Assembly (NCBI GenBank): GCA_006538405.1
Contig: BJKQ01000004.1
Span: forward strand, 2,418,001 to 2,482,000
DNA: 64,000 bases
Direction of reading: 5' to 3'
Origin: Hansfordia pulvinata
Lineage: Eukaryota; Ascomycota; Sordariomycetes; Xylariales
In this document: piece by piece, positions 35,626 through 47,444 of the stretch
How positions within the stretch are numbered: position 1 is the first letter of the stretch
How the letters are laid out: every line of letters starts with the position of its first letter
Notes under the pieces: generated by a model
The model's database searches: none
The model's input: the letters and a program-made list of their open reading frames with translations, nothing else
Told to the model about the DNA's origin: nothing
Made by a program: the position numbers and the translations under genes

Positions 35626-38022
35626 CGCGACCAGGAGGGCGGGGCAAGGAAATGGGCAGGGCGACTTACCAACCGTGACGAGACCTCATGCTCAGGGCGA
35701 TCAGGCTGACTCGAGATCAACGCATGAGCGTTGCACAGTAGCGGACCATTCTCCCCTCAAGCTCTCGGCGCTGCGGCTCTGTTCGGCAATGGCTGGGCAG
35801 CAGGGCGCGAGGGCGTCGATTTTCTGTCTGCTTGTACTTTGACCGTGGTGGTGGGAGCCTCTTTGCGAGTGGCGAATTGAAGAGCAGACATCCATCCAGA
35901 TCCAACAGCGCAGGGTCTGGGCGGAGGCAAGCCACGCCCCCGAAATGGACCTAGACTGCTTTCTGCCATAGCGTAGCGGGCGGCCACGGCGACCCCGTGA
36001 ACGACCATTTCCACCCAGAACCTAATAAGGACCCAGGCGGGCGAGCGGTCGCTTGCGATGTCGGACACACCCACCTCCCCAGCGGTTGTTCGGAGGCGAG
36101 TCATCAGGGAAAAAAATCACGATTAATAAGACCAGGGTCCCGCAGGCACGTGGTCTCAGGCGTACAAGTATCGCCTTGCGCACCACACTCAACTCGGCCG
36201 CGTCTGCGGCAGGCAGACGCCATTCTGATGAGTGAGGGAACAACTCCCCACTCGGCACGTAGGTTGCGGGTGATGCTGTCGCGATTCTTGCCAATGCATT
36301 TCGATTTTATTCTGCGCCGAGTTCAATGCGATGCTCTGTTCGGGGCTGCCAGACCGGACTTGACAACTGTTGTAGGAAAGGGAAAACTGCTTGTTTACAC
36401 ACTCGTACCAAATTGGAACGGCCCTCGTATGTGGCGCGGCTGCAGCGATCTCGGTAAGCAATGGGCGCCTTTGGATGGCCTGCCTCATCAAATAAAAAGA
36501 ATAGGACGATGATGGCGTTGGTGAGAAGAAAGGCGATAGGCCTTGTTAATAAAACACAGGTACCATCCTCCTTTGGTCACTAAGCGGACCGTCCGACTTC
36601 CAATGCTGCGAGGAGTCACTAAGGTAGGTAACGGCAACTGTGCTGATGGCAAGATGCAACTTCCGTCACTGGGCAGAACATCGCTTATTGGCCACTCACC
36701 TTCCCAACCTCACCTTGGGAAACCTGTCGCAATGGCAACTGTCGCTACCTACAGCACCCATCTATCCGCCTTACCGCGGAGCACGAGCACCTTTACGAGA
36801 CCCTCACTCACGAACCCAAGCGACCTGTCGGCCTCTGACAATACTCGAGGGCCCATCTGCGGCCGCCTCTCTTCTGCGGCACCGCGCCTTTTGCAGTAAT
36901 TCGTACAGCGCCTCCACCGTCAGAAAGGCCTCGTCGACGAATGCCACCTTTGACTCCCTGTCCTCACCATCCGACCGACGCGTGCTGAAGAACGATCGCC
37001 CGCCGAATCTCCGCCCACCAGCCCCTCGTCCAATGACAGCTGTCACACAATGCAACGCCAGCCCATGGTTCAGATGCAGCCGGTGCCCATGCTACCAGTC
37101 GCAAAGAAAGCGGCAAGCCTACTACTCGCCCGCGTCCCTGGCACCCCTGCCTGGGCGGCTAGACCGCGGTGTGATATGAAGCGTGATAGGCCCGCCGTGT
37201 AGTCGCGCACGCTACGGCGGCATCTCTATTTTTGGCCCAGCGAATGACAGCCCCCAGCCCGCCAGTTCGGGCAGCACCCTCTCGCATCTGCCCGCCGCAC
37301 CCTCCTCCCAGCTCCGCCTAGCGGCCTGGATGCTGCGTTTCTACCCGGCCTGCGTCCACGCAGTCTACCCTGGGTCTCCGTCTGCCCGCCTGCGCGGGGC
37401 TGGAATTTGGCTGTCTCTGTGGGCGCGACGGCAGCGGTGACCCCACCCTGCCGGCCATCAGAGCGCTTAACAATCGCATCCCGTGGTCAAATCCCCGCGA
37501 GGGAGGGCATACCGCCTTGGCTCTGATGATCCAGTCAGAGAGCACCAAATGCAACCCGATACAGGGTTGGCGGGACAGGCCGCGGGACAGACCTGCCACT
37601 CGGCATTGTATATACTGGTCTATCCCGCTTGAGCAAGGCCAGATGGCCTCGCCCGACTCCATTCCGCTGTTCAGTTTCCTGATACTCAATTATCACCATA
37701 GCTGGTCCCCGTCGCCGTATTTGCTGTGGGTGCTATTTGGAGCGTTCTGTTCAGCTTCGCAGACGGTGGCGCTACCGAACGACACGGAAATGACCTGACA
37801 CAAATTCCCACGCCATCCGAAACCGACGTTGTTCGACCTGTTGCCGGGTTGTATCCATAAGCGCGCTCTCGAGAGGTTGAAGCCTGTCCTCGCGCAGCCA
37901 GAAACGGCGGATGGGCTCAGGTCATCATATAAGCACGCTGCCACGGCTACAACAACAGAACGACTGGGTTTCCACAGAGCTCGCGACTCTAGAGTCCACA
38001 CAGTCTCACCAGCATTTGAGAG
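35626..38022. other. 2.4 kb intergenic region between divergent genes
   Basis: The region lies between the 5' ends of the transcription factor (-) and the gene at 38023 (+). Open frames (for example 36640-37179 and 37829-38170) have no recognised domain. A frame at about 37911-38096 overlaps the next gene's start in another frame and is not supported. No RNA gene or long repeat is evident. Confidence 0.55.
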
Positions 38023-39978
38023 ATGTCGCCGACGAGCGGCACTTCGGGGAACTTGTCATTGTTCCCCAGTCCGAGCACGTCGAAGCCACCGTCTAGGAAA
38101 AACACCCCTAACCTTCGGACCGGAACGCCTCAAACCACCTCCCAGCAGCGCAACCCGTCTTTCGAGATGAGCCCCCAACGAAATGGACGACAAACACCCG
38201 AAAACGCTTCCGAGACGGTGCTCGGCAGCTCGCCCACAGCCCAAGCAGCCTCACAGGCCGCCCGCTCTCGCCCATCGGAAGACCAGTCACGACCTTCGTT
38301 GTCTGCCAGACCGCCCCAAGAAGTGCCGCCTCGCAGCGAGACGGCGTTCTCTGAGGCGACACTGGTGCAGGGAAGCAGCAATACTCCCGCCAACGCCACT
38401 TCCAATAACCCCTTTCGAAGCTCAATTGCCAAGCTACCACTCGAGGATGACACCACATCCGCAGCCCCGCCAGCCCCAGAAGCAGGGCTCCGCTCCATCT
38501 TCCCACAATATGACCACACCCTCCCGCTAGATAGGCAGCAGTACTTCCCCACGCAGACGAGCCCACGCCATATACCCCGAGAAGCGATCAGTAGAACTTC
38601 ACACGTGCCCGGGGGGTCGGACGGCCGCAGCCCACAACCCCCTCAGCAGCAGGGGTTTGCGGCCAGTCCGGGCCCTGTGAGCCCAATGAGTGCAAACTCC
38701 GAGCAAGCGAGGCGGTGGCCGCGCCGACGGCAAGAGGCGCCGCCGCCCACGCCGCCCACCAGCAAGACAGATCGGCTACGAGACTACTGGAAGGCTGCCA
38801 ATGGGTGGAAAGCCTCATCACTCGAGGGCCGAAAGTACGGCATGCGCCTTGCCCCGCCGGATCGCGATGCCGCGCCCGCATATACGCTCTCATCAGCCCA
38901 GGACCAGCCCTTTTATCATATGCGTTTGGACCCTACGTCGGCGTCGGCGCATATCAGTCTCAGTCGCCATGATCCGGGCAAACCGTGTCGCGAGCCACAG
39001 CCAGCCGTTCGAACCACAGGCAGCGGCCGGTCGTCGCCATCAGGCGGAGGTATTTTGGGAGCTCTTCGCGATACGGCGGGAGCCGACAAAGGCAACGGCA
39101 GTGGCAGTAGCGGGGGCGCTTGGCAGGAGGTCATAGCGACAACACTCGAGGATCCTTCACGCCGGCTGCCACCGGAAGATGGACTGGTTGCGCTCATCTA
39201 CCCGTCGGCAGCAGCCCGCATGGCACTGGACCGGCCACAGGATGTGCAGATGGTGGCGACTGCAGAGCGAGAATGTGCGCGTCTGGTCTGGGATGAGGAT
39301 AGTGCCAACTACTTCCTGTCGCATCCCGCGCTGGCGGCTCCTTTCTGCGTGGCAGTCGAGCGCTATCCAGCATTCGGCGGTCGCACCGAGTATACTCTTG
39401 AGCATGTGGAGAGCCCGGAGCACCTGGCACGCCTGGTCCGCAGCAGCGACGGCGAGGGTCATCTCGAAGTCGACACACTGGTTGCCAGCGGTGTCGAAGC
39501 TCACTACATCCTGGACGTCGCCGTGTGTGCCCTTTTGGTCGTCGCCCGCCTGGACGAGAAAAACGTGCTTGTCGAGCAGTTCGATCCGCCTCCTATGCCC
39601 CCCCTACCGGCGCACCTACGCGAGGGCGATGCGAGCCGCAGCAGTAGCCGGCTGAGCGGAGTGCTGGGGCTAGGTAAAAAGAGCGAGGATGGCGGCGGGA
39701 GAAAAACACCCGGCGGAAAGAGGAGTCGAAGCCGTCTGCAGGAATTCGAACTCGACATTGAAAGCCAAAGCGGGAGCAGTGGGGGCGTGGGCAAATTCAG
39801 CAAGAAGACGCGTGGGAGGGAGAGAGAGCGCGACAAGCTGCCCGGCACGACGCGGACGGTCATCAAGCTGCTCAGCTTCGGCTTCAAGTGCATCATCTGG
39901 GCTCTGACAATCGCCTTCAAAGCCTTGACCGCCATGGTTGTAGGTCTAAGCAAGTGTATCACTAGCGAGAAGCTGTAG
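38023..39978 (+). CDS. Conserved fungal protein of unknown function, Ser/Pro-rich
   Basis: This is a single unbroken frame of 651 residues. The N-terminal third is disordered (MSPTSGTSGNLSLFPSPSTS), rich in Ser, Pro and Gln. A folded middle part contains VALIYPSAAARMALDRPQDV, FCVAVERYPAFGGRTEYTLE and the segment LVVARLDEKNVLVEQFDPPP. A basic linker and a C-terminal amphipathic or membrane-embedded stretch follow (IKLLSFGFKCIIWALTIAFK). From memory, similar ascomycete proteins carry the inherited label acetylserotonin methyltransferase-like, but I see no methyltransferase motif and do not assign that activity. The start at 38023 gives a typical low-complexity N terminus; an upstream open frame in another phase is not joined by any convincing intron. 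Confidence 0.8.
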   Translation: MSPTSGTSGNLSLFPSPSTSKPPSRKNTPNLRTGTPQTTSQQRNPSFEMSPQRNGRQTPENASETVLGSSPTAQAASQAARSRPSEDQSRPSLSARPPQEVPPRSETAFSEATLVQGSSNTPANATSNNPFRSSIAKLPLEDDTTSAAPPAPEAGLRSIFPQYDHTLPLDRQQYFPTQTSPRHIPREAISRTSHVPGGSDGRSPQPPQQQGFAASPGPVSPMSANSEQARRWPRRRQEAPPPTPPTSKTDRLRDYWKAANGWKASSLEGRKYGMRLAPPDRDAAPAYTLSSAQDQPFYHMRLDPTSASAHISLSRHDPGKPCREPQPAVRTTGSGRSSPSGGGILGALRDTAGADKGNGSGSSGGAWQEVIATTLEDPSRRLPPEDGLVALIYPSAAARMALDRPQDVQMVATAERECARLVWDEDSANYFLSHPALAAPFCVAVERYPAFGGRTEYTLEHVESPEHLARLVRSSDGEGHLEVDTLVASGVEAHYILDVAVCALLVVARLDEKNVLVEQFDPPPMPPLPAHLREGDASRSSSRLSGVLGLGKKSEDGGGRKTPGGKRSRSRLQEFELDIESQSGSSGGVGKFSKKTRGRERERDKLPGTTRTVIKLLSFGFKCIIWALTIAFKALTAMVVGLSKCITSEKL

Positions 39979-40498
39979 GTATCACGAGTTGGTAGATACA
40001 TAGCCAGAATGCGTCCAGTCGTGCAGGGATTCAACCGGGTCGATATCAGGAGGATGGTGGTTGGACCAGAGTCTTTTTTTTTTTTTGCTCCTTCTTCTTC
40101 TTCTTCGTTTGGATACCTCCTTTCTTTTCGGTTTTGCAGCATCACGAGGTGTGATGCTGGAGGCTTTTGGCACGCAGCGAGGCGTCGCGGGTACGAAATA
40201 TTGAACGATGTCACTCACGGCCGTAACCCTGAACAGATACCGGGACTGCAGCAACACCGCGATTTGAGACCCAGGAGTGAGACATCTCTGTTTACACGTT
40301 GACTCGATTTCTCATGATATATATTTCCCGTATTCTAGGGTCGATTAAAACATTTTCTAGACCCCAAACGCCATGTGCCACCCGAGACGGACGAAAGGAA
40401 GTTGAGAAGAAGGAGAAAAACAGCATTCATGCCCCGCAGTCGTGAGCCTCGTTCATCCATCCACTCTTTACCAAGACAAAACAACAACACGGCCCATT
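39979..40498. other. Intergenic region between convergent genes
   Basis: The 3' flanks of the unknown-function gene (+) and UTP11 (-). It contains a T-rich and CTT-rich tract at about 40074-40106. No gene or RNA is seen. Confidence 0.6.
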
Positions 40499-41369
40499 TC
40501 ACCGCTTGCGCTCCCGCACCTTGAGCTTCTTGCCCGACTTTGCCGAGTTGCCGGCGCTGGTGGCCGTCTTGGCCATGCGCGCGCGCTGCAGCTCGAGCTC
40601 GTTCTCGGCGGCGGCGAGGGACCGGAGCTTCTTGCGGGCCAGCTGCAGGCGGCGTTGGGCCCGTTCGAGCTGCTTCTTGCGCTGCTCTGCGCGCTCCTTC
40701 TTCGAGAGGACGCCGGCTTCCTTGTCGTCCCCGTCCCCGTCACTTTCCAGCTCCATCTCCGCCCCCGCCTCCTCGGCATCCCTCACCGCGCGCTCGCGCG
40801 ACTCGACGTCGTCGGCGAACACGGTCTTGTTGGGCTTCCTGCTCCGGATCCCGCCGTCGCCGTCGCCTCCCCCTCCCCCCCGAACATGCCGTCAAAGTCG
40901 TCAAAGTCGTCGTCATCCTCCTCGTCCGCCTGCCCCGCGAGCCCGTCCAGGCTGCCCCGAGCGCCAGCACGCGCTCCTCGAGCCGGCGGGCCTCCTTGGC
41001 GGCGACGTTGCGCGCCGTGCGGATGTAGCCCATGTCCTGGGTCTTGAGGAGGCGGACGGCGTCGACGTCCATGGCGGCGTTGCCCCGGTCCCCCGCCACG
41101 GTGCCCTTCCACCGCCTGCCCCGGTCCGAGGTCGAGGCCGAGGCCTGGAACCGCCCTTCCCGCGACACCATGCCGAAGTAGAACTCGTCCGGGTTGCGGT
41201 CGGCGGCCTTGCGCTTGAGGGCCTTGAGCTGCTCCTTCTTCTTGTTGTAGTCGCGCGCGCGCGCGCTGTAGTCCTTGTGCTTCTCCAGCAGGCCGAGGCG
41301 CGCCCGCTCGGCCGGCTGCGCGCGCTCGCGGTGCACCCGCCGGTTCACGGCGTTGCGCATCGACGACAT
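40499..41369 (-). CDS. utp11: U3 snoRNP-associated protein Utp11
   Basis: Utp11 is a subunit of the small-subunit processome needed for 18S rRNA maturation in the nucleolus. The start is diagnostic: [20 protein letters not shown], then [20 protein letters not shown] and [16 protein letters not shown], then [15 protein letters not shown]. The C-terminal part is acidic, then Lys/Arg-rich with [17 protein letters not shown] and a basic end ([10 protein letters not shown]). There is no intron. Frame changes near the C4 run 40955-40958 and the C-rich stretch 40869-40880 are each repaired by one base, giving about 290 residues, slightly longer than yeast Utp11 (250). The gene is divergent from the D-amino-acid oxidase, sharing a 1.1 kb upstream region. 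Confidence 0.94.
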
Positions 41370-42484
41370 GGCGGCGGATTTTATTTTTATCCCGGAGGTG
41401 TGTGGGTTTGTTTTTCGTCTCGGGTCGGGTCTGGTCGTCGTGGTTGTCGTCGGCGGCGGAGGCGATGTTGGTGATGGTGGCAGGGTAGAAGACCATCACG
41501 TACGACCAATTTTCCTTGCAGCACTGTCGCTGGTGACTTCGATTGGGGACTTTTTAGTGGGGCGAGGCGGCTGGCGGGGCCTTCGCCTTATCGATTGCTA
41601 GCTCGAGTGTGCTGAAGCGCCTGAGGAAGCCGCTACTTTCACAAGCATCGCGCCCCTAAACGCCCTATGAGGAGTCGTCGGAGTACTCGCAACTGCCCGT
41701 AGTGGAGTGGGGCGGGGAATACGAGTCCCGCGGCTACGAGTACATGTATTGTACGCACCGCCTGCTGCTGCAGCAGATCTATTGAACAGGTGAGTGGGAA
41801 GACGAACCCTTGATGCTGCCACTTCTTTCGCTCCCGCACACATTCGAACAGCCAGTCACAAAGAATGGGCAGATGCCGCCTGGTAAAGAAAAGAAAGGGA
41901 AAAACATCAATGCTCGGACGAGTCGCTCGGTCTCGGCTAGTCCTTCTGCCTCCGACATCATCGCTGGGGTAGCACTCAGCATTCGTGGCACCCGCTGCAG
42001 CCAGAGAAAGGCAAACCACTATGACGAGGCAAACCCAAGTTCACAGCATCTACCACAGTCGGCCGGTTATGGATACTTGAACCTGTCACTCCTGTGCCGG
42101 CGCCCGCCGGCCTCTGAGACCCGACATTGGTCACGACTACTGCCAGGGTAGCAATTAGTCTACGCTTACACCTGGGGCGAGATCCCACCAACAGAGCCCC
42201 GATCATCGGACAGATCCAAGCGTCCCTCCAATACATCTCAACTTGTGCCGGGCCGACGTCATGCTACCGGAGTTCGCACGGCGCAATTCTCAAGCGACCC
42301 CCGGCCCCCCTCGGAGTCAATCGGCCGTCGGCATCGGTCGCCGTTCATCACGAGGATTCCTACAACTTTCCAAGTCCGAATAGTCACCCTTGGCGAAGGG
42401 CCGTCTGTTTAGCTGGCCCATCAGACTGCATTTACGGCCTCGGAAAACCCCACCCCCCAAAACAACCTATCGCTTGACCACACC
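41370..42484. other. Shared upstream region of UTP11 and D-amino-acid oxidase
   Basis: About 1.1 kb between divergently transcribed starts, so it presumably holds both promoters. Open frames within it show no domain. I cannot identify specific operator sites. Confidence 0.6.
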
Positions 42485-43890
42485 ATGGTTCACGTCGTGG
42501 TGATTGGGTGCGCATCCCCAGTCCAGAGAAGATGGAAACCACCGCGTTATGGCAGCTGACCAGACTTTCCCTCTCTCTTCCTCACAGCGCCGGCGTCATT
42601 GGCCTAAGCACCGCCTTGCGCCTCCAGGACGAAGGGCACCAGGTCACCATCGTGGCGCGGGACCTGCCGGCGCCATCCGAGACCGCCGACCCGGAGACCC
42701 AGATCGACTACGCCTCGGCCTGGGCGGGCGCGCACAGCCGCTTCGTGCCGCCCCCGCCCCGCCCCCGGGCGCCCCGAGACCGGGGCCGAGGCCGGGGCCG
42801 GCATCGCAGCCCGCGAGCACGCCTTCCTCCTCCGGACGCACGCCCGCATGCGTGAGCTGCGTGACGAGGGCTCCGCCGCCGAGGCCGGGCTGACCTTTGT
42901 CCGGGCCGTCGAGCACCTCGAGGCGGGAGCGCCGGCGCTCGCCGCTTACCTGGCGGTGGGGGCCCGCGACGGCGGCAATGGCCCGGGGAATCTGGGCCTC
43001 CATGGGTTCCGCCTGCTGCCGCCCGCGGAGCTCCCCCCTGGCGTGGCATGGGGCTGCGAGTACGACACCTGGTGCGTCCACCCGATGCTGTATTGCGCTT
43101 TCCTGCTACGGCGCGTCACGCTCAGGGGCGGTCAGGTCGTCAGGCGGCAAGTCAGGGCGCCAGAGGAAGTGGCTGCGGACCCCACTATTTGCAAAGGTAA
43201 CGGGAAGGACCCTGCTATCGTCGTCAACGCGTCAGGCACTGGGTTCGGCGACCCGGATGTCTTCATAGTTCGGGGTATGTCTCTCCTAATTTTACCCCTT
43301 TCTTTCCTCTTTCTGTCGGGAGAAAACCTGCCATGCTCAGTCCTTATTCACTATGGCAAAGACATCCTCACTGTAGCAAAGACTGACCAAGAGATGCGCA
43401 CACACAAACAGGCCAAACCTGTCTCGTCGCAGAAGAGTGCAGCCCGCCCACGACCATCACCCGGCAAAACGGCGACGGCACCTGGACTTTCTGCATCCCG
43501 CGCGGCTACGATGGCGGCACGGTCATCGGCGGAACCCGCGAACCAGGCAACTGGGACCCACGACCCTCCTCAGCGGTTCGCCAACGGCTGCTCCGCCGCT
43601 TCGTCGAGAACTATCCGCGGGCTCTTAGCGGCGGCAGGGAAAGGGACGAGCAGCAGCAACCGAGGGTCCTCCGAGACATTGTCGGCAGGCGGCCGTTCCG
43701 CCGCGGCGGGATGCGCCTCGAGGCAGAGGAAGTTCAAGGGATCGGCGTCGCCGACGGTGGCAGGGCCACCACCGTGGTCCACGCTTACGGCCTGGGGGGG
43801 CGGGGCTATGAGCTCAGCTGGGGCGTCGCCGAGGAGGTGGCGCGGCTGATCAAAAAGCAGATCGCAGCGCAGGCGAGGCCTAAGCTGTGA
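42485..43890 (+). CDS. D-amino-acid oxidase (FAD-dependent), PTS1-like C terminus
   Basis: The enzyme oxidises D-amino acids to keto acids with release of ammonia and hydrogen peroxide. The first exon MVHVVVIG joins across intron 42508-42587 to AGVIGLSTALRLQDEGHQVT, forming the GxGxxG FAD site. Later motifs are LPPAELPPGVAWGCEYDTWC, HPMLYCAFLLRRV, PRGYDGGTVIGGTREPGNWD, RRGGMRLEAEE and VVHAYGLGGRGYELSWGVAE, all typical of the family. The second intron is 43275-43411. The protein ends ARPKL; the PKL tripeptide is a plausible type 1 peroxisomal signal. Between about 42735 and 42770, in a very C-rich stretch, the frame changes by an amount that needs two missing C. The inferred length is 396 residues. 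Confidence 0.93.
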
Positions 43891-44513
43891 AGACGAAGCA
43901 CGTGAGAGTGTCGCATACTGGCACGACAAGGGCCCGCGGCTCTGCCAGTCACTTGAGTGGCTTTTTTGGTTAGTCGGGGAGGCGACAAGAGGACGCCTTT
44001 CGGCCATCCCACGATGGCTGGTTGGTCGAATCTTGACAAAGGTTACCGGAAATATCGTACGCCAACGTTAGATCAAACTTGTCTGTGGACTTATCAGTCG
44101 CCACAGTCTGTCCTGTCGCGAATGATGACTGACTAAACACGAAGAGGGGCATTTAACATCGCGTAATGAATCCAAAATTAAGCGAAAAGCGACCGCTTCT
44201 AAGTAGGAACTTCGCCCATGCGCGCCTCTCACGCCCCTTGCTGAGCTGACTAGGTAGTCATCACAGGCGGGCCAGCATTAACCCCTGGCATCTTCTGGAG
44301 TTGAGAGCTAAATCGGACGGCTGAACAAGAAAAGAAACATGGAAACTTAGGTAAGCAGCATGTCTACCCAGGTTCTTATAAATGTCTCCCCTAATGTCTA
44401 TTATTGGACAGACCGCCATCATATCCCATGGTCAGAGTGCTCCGTCAATTGTGCCCATCACATTCTTGAGAGGAAACCGACTGCACGCAGGCGAATCTGA
44501 AGGGACGTAAAAC
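43891..44513. other. Intergenic region
   Basis: About 620 bases between the D-amino-acid oxidase and the next gene. AT content is higher than around it. No gene, RNA or repeat is recognised; it probably includes the promoter of the gene at 44514. Confidence 0.6.
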
Positions 44514-45499
44514 ATGGCCATCTTCAGCAGGATCCTTTTCGGGGTCCTTATGGCTTCCAGCTGTTTCGCCCACCTTGACCTTATACCTCGGAATATTTTC
44601 CAAAATTCAGCGAAAACTAGAAAAGCCTTTCAAGAACTGAAGGTCAGTCTCCACCGCCAAGTTCGAAATGGATGCACATGGATTGACTTTTCTTTCCACA
44701 GCCTTCTGACGAGCCTTTCCTCATCGGTCCAGGTCCTTCTCTTGAGGATGGAGACGTGGAAGAGCTCAAGAAACACGGGTGCCAGTACTTGGGCTCGTTC
44801 ACTGTCACGGCAAAGTTTGGGTCGCAGAAGCCGCCAGGCGAGTTGCTGGATCACCACGTGATGAACATACCCCGGGGCGCCGACAAGGACGCGATCACGG
44901 TCTACCTGATACGGCGCAAGCTGAACTGGATCTTCGACCTCTGCATCCCCAGGACCGACGGCAACGTCATCAAGATCACGTACGGGCCGCAGCACGTGGA
45001 GGGGCTGCCCGAGGACGACGGGGTGTCTGAGGTCAAAGGGCTGCCCAAAGACGAAGACAAGGTCAGGTGGATCAAGGCCGAGGACAGAATCGTCACCAAC
45101 TGCGATCAGCAGGGCCCCACCGCCGCCTTCTACCAGGATCTCAAGTCGCCCGACGCCGACATGAGGGTCATCACCTCGAACTACCCCGAGCCTGACTTTC
45201 TGAACCAGCATGTCGATCAGGTGATGGACAAGATCAGAGGGCTGAAGCGGAAAGGCTGGAACCTGCTGGGCACCTCCCGGGAGCGCATCATGTTCGTCAG
45301 CGCTCGGCCCAACAATACCTGGTGGTCGAAAATTTCCGGGTGGGCTGACTACGCCCTGGGTCGGTCCGAGTCGACCTGGGAGCGGACAGCTCGAGAGGTA
45401 TTCTTGGAGGTGGAACAATTCGTGCCCTACTACGGGCCTAACAGGGTCCCTTTCGACAAGGTTGCCTACTACAACCTCGAGGGCAAGCTGGTCGCTTGA
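44514..45499 (+). CDS. Unrecognised secreted protein
   Basis: I do not recognise this family. The ATG at 44514 starts a clear signal peptide (AIFSRILFGVLMASSCFA, cleavage likely before HLDLIP). One intron at 44643-44701 (GTCAGT...CCACAG, phase 0) joins FQELK to PSDEPFLIGPGPSLEDGD. The mature protein is charged and rather hydrophilic, with few cysteines (in KKHGCQY, DLCIPRT and TNCDQQG), and has no transmembrane segment after the signal peptide. Segments such as AITVYLIRRKLNWIFDLCIP and GWNLLGTSRERIMFVSARPN look folded. The frame is unbroken and codes for 308 residues. Its function is unknown. Confidence 0.8.
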
Positions 45500-46412
45500 C
45501 TCGCTCATCCCGATTGACCGGGAGACCAGGCGCTCACGACGCAGCGCACGACCTTGGCGAACCGAGGCATCCAGGGAGAAGGATGTTGTTGCCAGCGCGG
45601 CGGCCTGCAACATCATCTTCGCCGACCCGGAGCCGACTTTGCGCACCCTCATAGACTACATAAACTAGATAGAACTGTGCGGCGTTGCACGGCCCGCCAG
45701 TCGAAGAACTAGCAATAGAGTAATAGAGTATAGAGTATAGAGAATCGATTGAAATACATGCCCAATCGGGGGTATCCTGCACGTACGGATGACAAGCCGA
45801 TCTGTGCGGCTCTGCACAAAGGTGGACTAGATATGGTGGCTTGTGATGGTATCGGCAGCAATTTGAGCCGCGCTCACAAGGTCTAGGGACCAGACTCTCA
45901 GGAAGCGACCCGCTTGGCCCGGAGGTAAGCGCTCCAGATCTTCGAAAGTGGCGACAAGCACAGTGGGGGCTCACAGCGCGAGTGGCTTTATCTTTACCTG
46001 CTGGCGCGAGGTTCATTCCAGTTTTTTGCTTCGTCCGCTTGCGCAATTTGGTTGCGACCACAGCCGAAGCGAGTGGCAATGGACCTTGTCCGTCCCATTC
46101 ATCCGTGTGTAGGCAGCCGCCAGTGTGGAAGCCGGCCTCTCGCCAAGCCATGCTTGCTCAAGGTCATCACAGCCACGCTCTGAAACCTGCTCAGTGGCGA
46201 ATTCGAGGCCGCTTGGCTCCGTAGGCACGTGTTCATGGCGTGAAGGAAAAAAAAAAAAGCCAAGCTGCTTCCTCGCTCTGCGCTATTGCCGTCATCATCC
46301 AACCGACGCCATCTCAGGATCAGCCCACTAACTGGATTCTGTTCTGAACACGCGCAGTAGCAAGAGCCGGGTCTGGGAAACTCTCCCGCCCAGCGTCTAG
46401 ACTGAAAGGGCC
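45500..46412. other. Intergenic region between two secreted-protein genes
   Basis: No gene is supported. The frame on the minus strand at 45534-46151 has no recognised domain. Short repeated TAGAGTA/AGTATAGAG units occur at about 45717-45742. Confidence 0.55.
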
Positions 46413-47444
46413 ATGCGACTCCTTTCGGCTGCGTGTCTCTGGTTGGCGGGAGGGATTCTGGCCGTGCCTCTGATCGAAACAGACGACAATAGCGTCGGCG
46501 ACGGCAGCGCCGGCCGTGGTCTGCAACTCCGGTCGACCTCGTCCGTGTCTCTGAACCCGGCCGCGCCCCGGCACCCGCTGACGCCGCGGTCCTTCGCCGA
46601 GGTGTACGCGGCGATGCAGACCGCCATCAACCTTCTCAACGCGGTGCCCGAGGAGTACAAGGCGGTCATCACGGCGGCGATCCCGGGCGGTCTCACTCTC
46701 TGGTCGCTGTGCCGCCTCTACCAACGGAGGGGTCCCCTGGGCGCGAGCGAGGTCTGCAACGACCTGGCCCTTGCCGTCTCCGCCGGCTGGGTCACCATCG
46801 GCGTCACGCTGAGACAGGCGCACGACGCAGGCCTACTCGACGGCTTCACTGGCCGCAACGCGATCGCGACACCAACGAAGACCACCGAGAGGAAACGTGG
46901 TACAGCCAAGGACAGGGAGCGGCGCGCCGAGCCAGAGGAAAGGGATGTGGCCGCGCGGTTGGAAGACGGAAGCCGCCACCGGGGTCTCGCTGTCGACACC
47001 GTCGTCGTCGGGAAGAGGGCGTCGGCTGGTGCTCACGACAGGACCACTTCATCGAGTCTCCGAGGGCCCCGATCGAGAGGAATGGACGGCGTCGGCGACC
47101 ACCGCGTTGCGATGCGAGAGGACGGAGGTGCTGGAGTCGTCTCTATTTTCCCGCCTGGGGGTGTCAGGAGATCGGAAGAACAGCCAGCGCTGGTCCTGGA
47201 GTACCGGGTGTTGAAGCTGGACGCGACTGTTGTCATGAATGAGGAAGGCTTCGAGCGACTGGGAGACCGCATGTTCACGGCATGCGGCAAGTACGCCGAG
47301 AAGCACCACCAAGTCAGCGGTCTGGCCGGGTATACGGATCTGGGAGGGGAGATGGTGATCGAGTGGAAGCTGAGCGCGCACGACGGCGACCAGGACGAGG
47401 AGGAGCAGAAGGAACAGAAGTTGTCTGAAGTTGTGTTCTTGTAG
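46413..47444 (+). CDS. Unrecognised protein with N-terminal signal sequence
   Basis: I do not recognise this family. It is a single unbroken frame of 343 residues with a signal peptide (LLSAACLWLAGGILAVPL). A moderately hydrophobic region (YKAVITAAIPGGLTLWSLCR and LALAVSAGWVTIGVTLRQA) could be one or two membrane helices. A long Arg/Glu-rich, low-complexity linker follows (residues about 150-230), then a C-terminal folded-looking part with VLEYRVLKLDATVVMNEEGF and SGLAGYTDLGGEMVIEWKLS, and an acidic tail. No intron is needed. The same strand and size class as the preceding gene suggest a loose neighbourhood of secreted proteins, but the two share no visible sequence. Confidence 0.7.
   Translation: MRLLSAACLWLAGGILAVPLIETDDNSVGDGSAGRGLQLRSTSSVSLNPAAPRHPLTPRSFAEVYAAMQTAINLLNAVPEEYKAVITAAIPGGLTLWSLCRLYQRRGPLGASEVCNDLALAVSAGWVTIGVTLRQAHDAGLLDGFTGRNAIATPTKTTERKRGTAKDRERRAEPEERDVAARLEDGSRHRGLAVDTVVVGKRASAGAHDRTTSSSLRGPRSRGMDGVGDHRVAMREDGGAGVVSIFPPGGVRRSEEQPALVLEYRVLKLDATVVMNEEGFERLGDRMFTACGKYAEKHHQVSGLAGYTDLGGEMVIEWKLSAHDGDQDEEEQKEQKLSEVVFL

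Noticed and set aside
37911..38096. Short frame ending VADERHFGELVIVPQSEHVE just before and over the start of the gene at 38023
   Set aside because: It looks protein-like but is in another phase, stops at 38096, and no intron joins it to the downstream frame, whose own ATG context is natural.
40499..41369. UTP11 as a broken pseudogene
   Set aside because: Both breaks are single missing bases in C/G runs and all conserved motifs persist on either side, so an assembly error is more likely.
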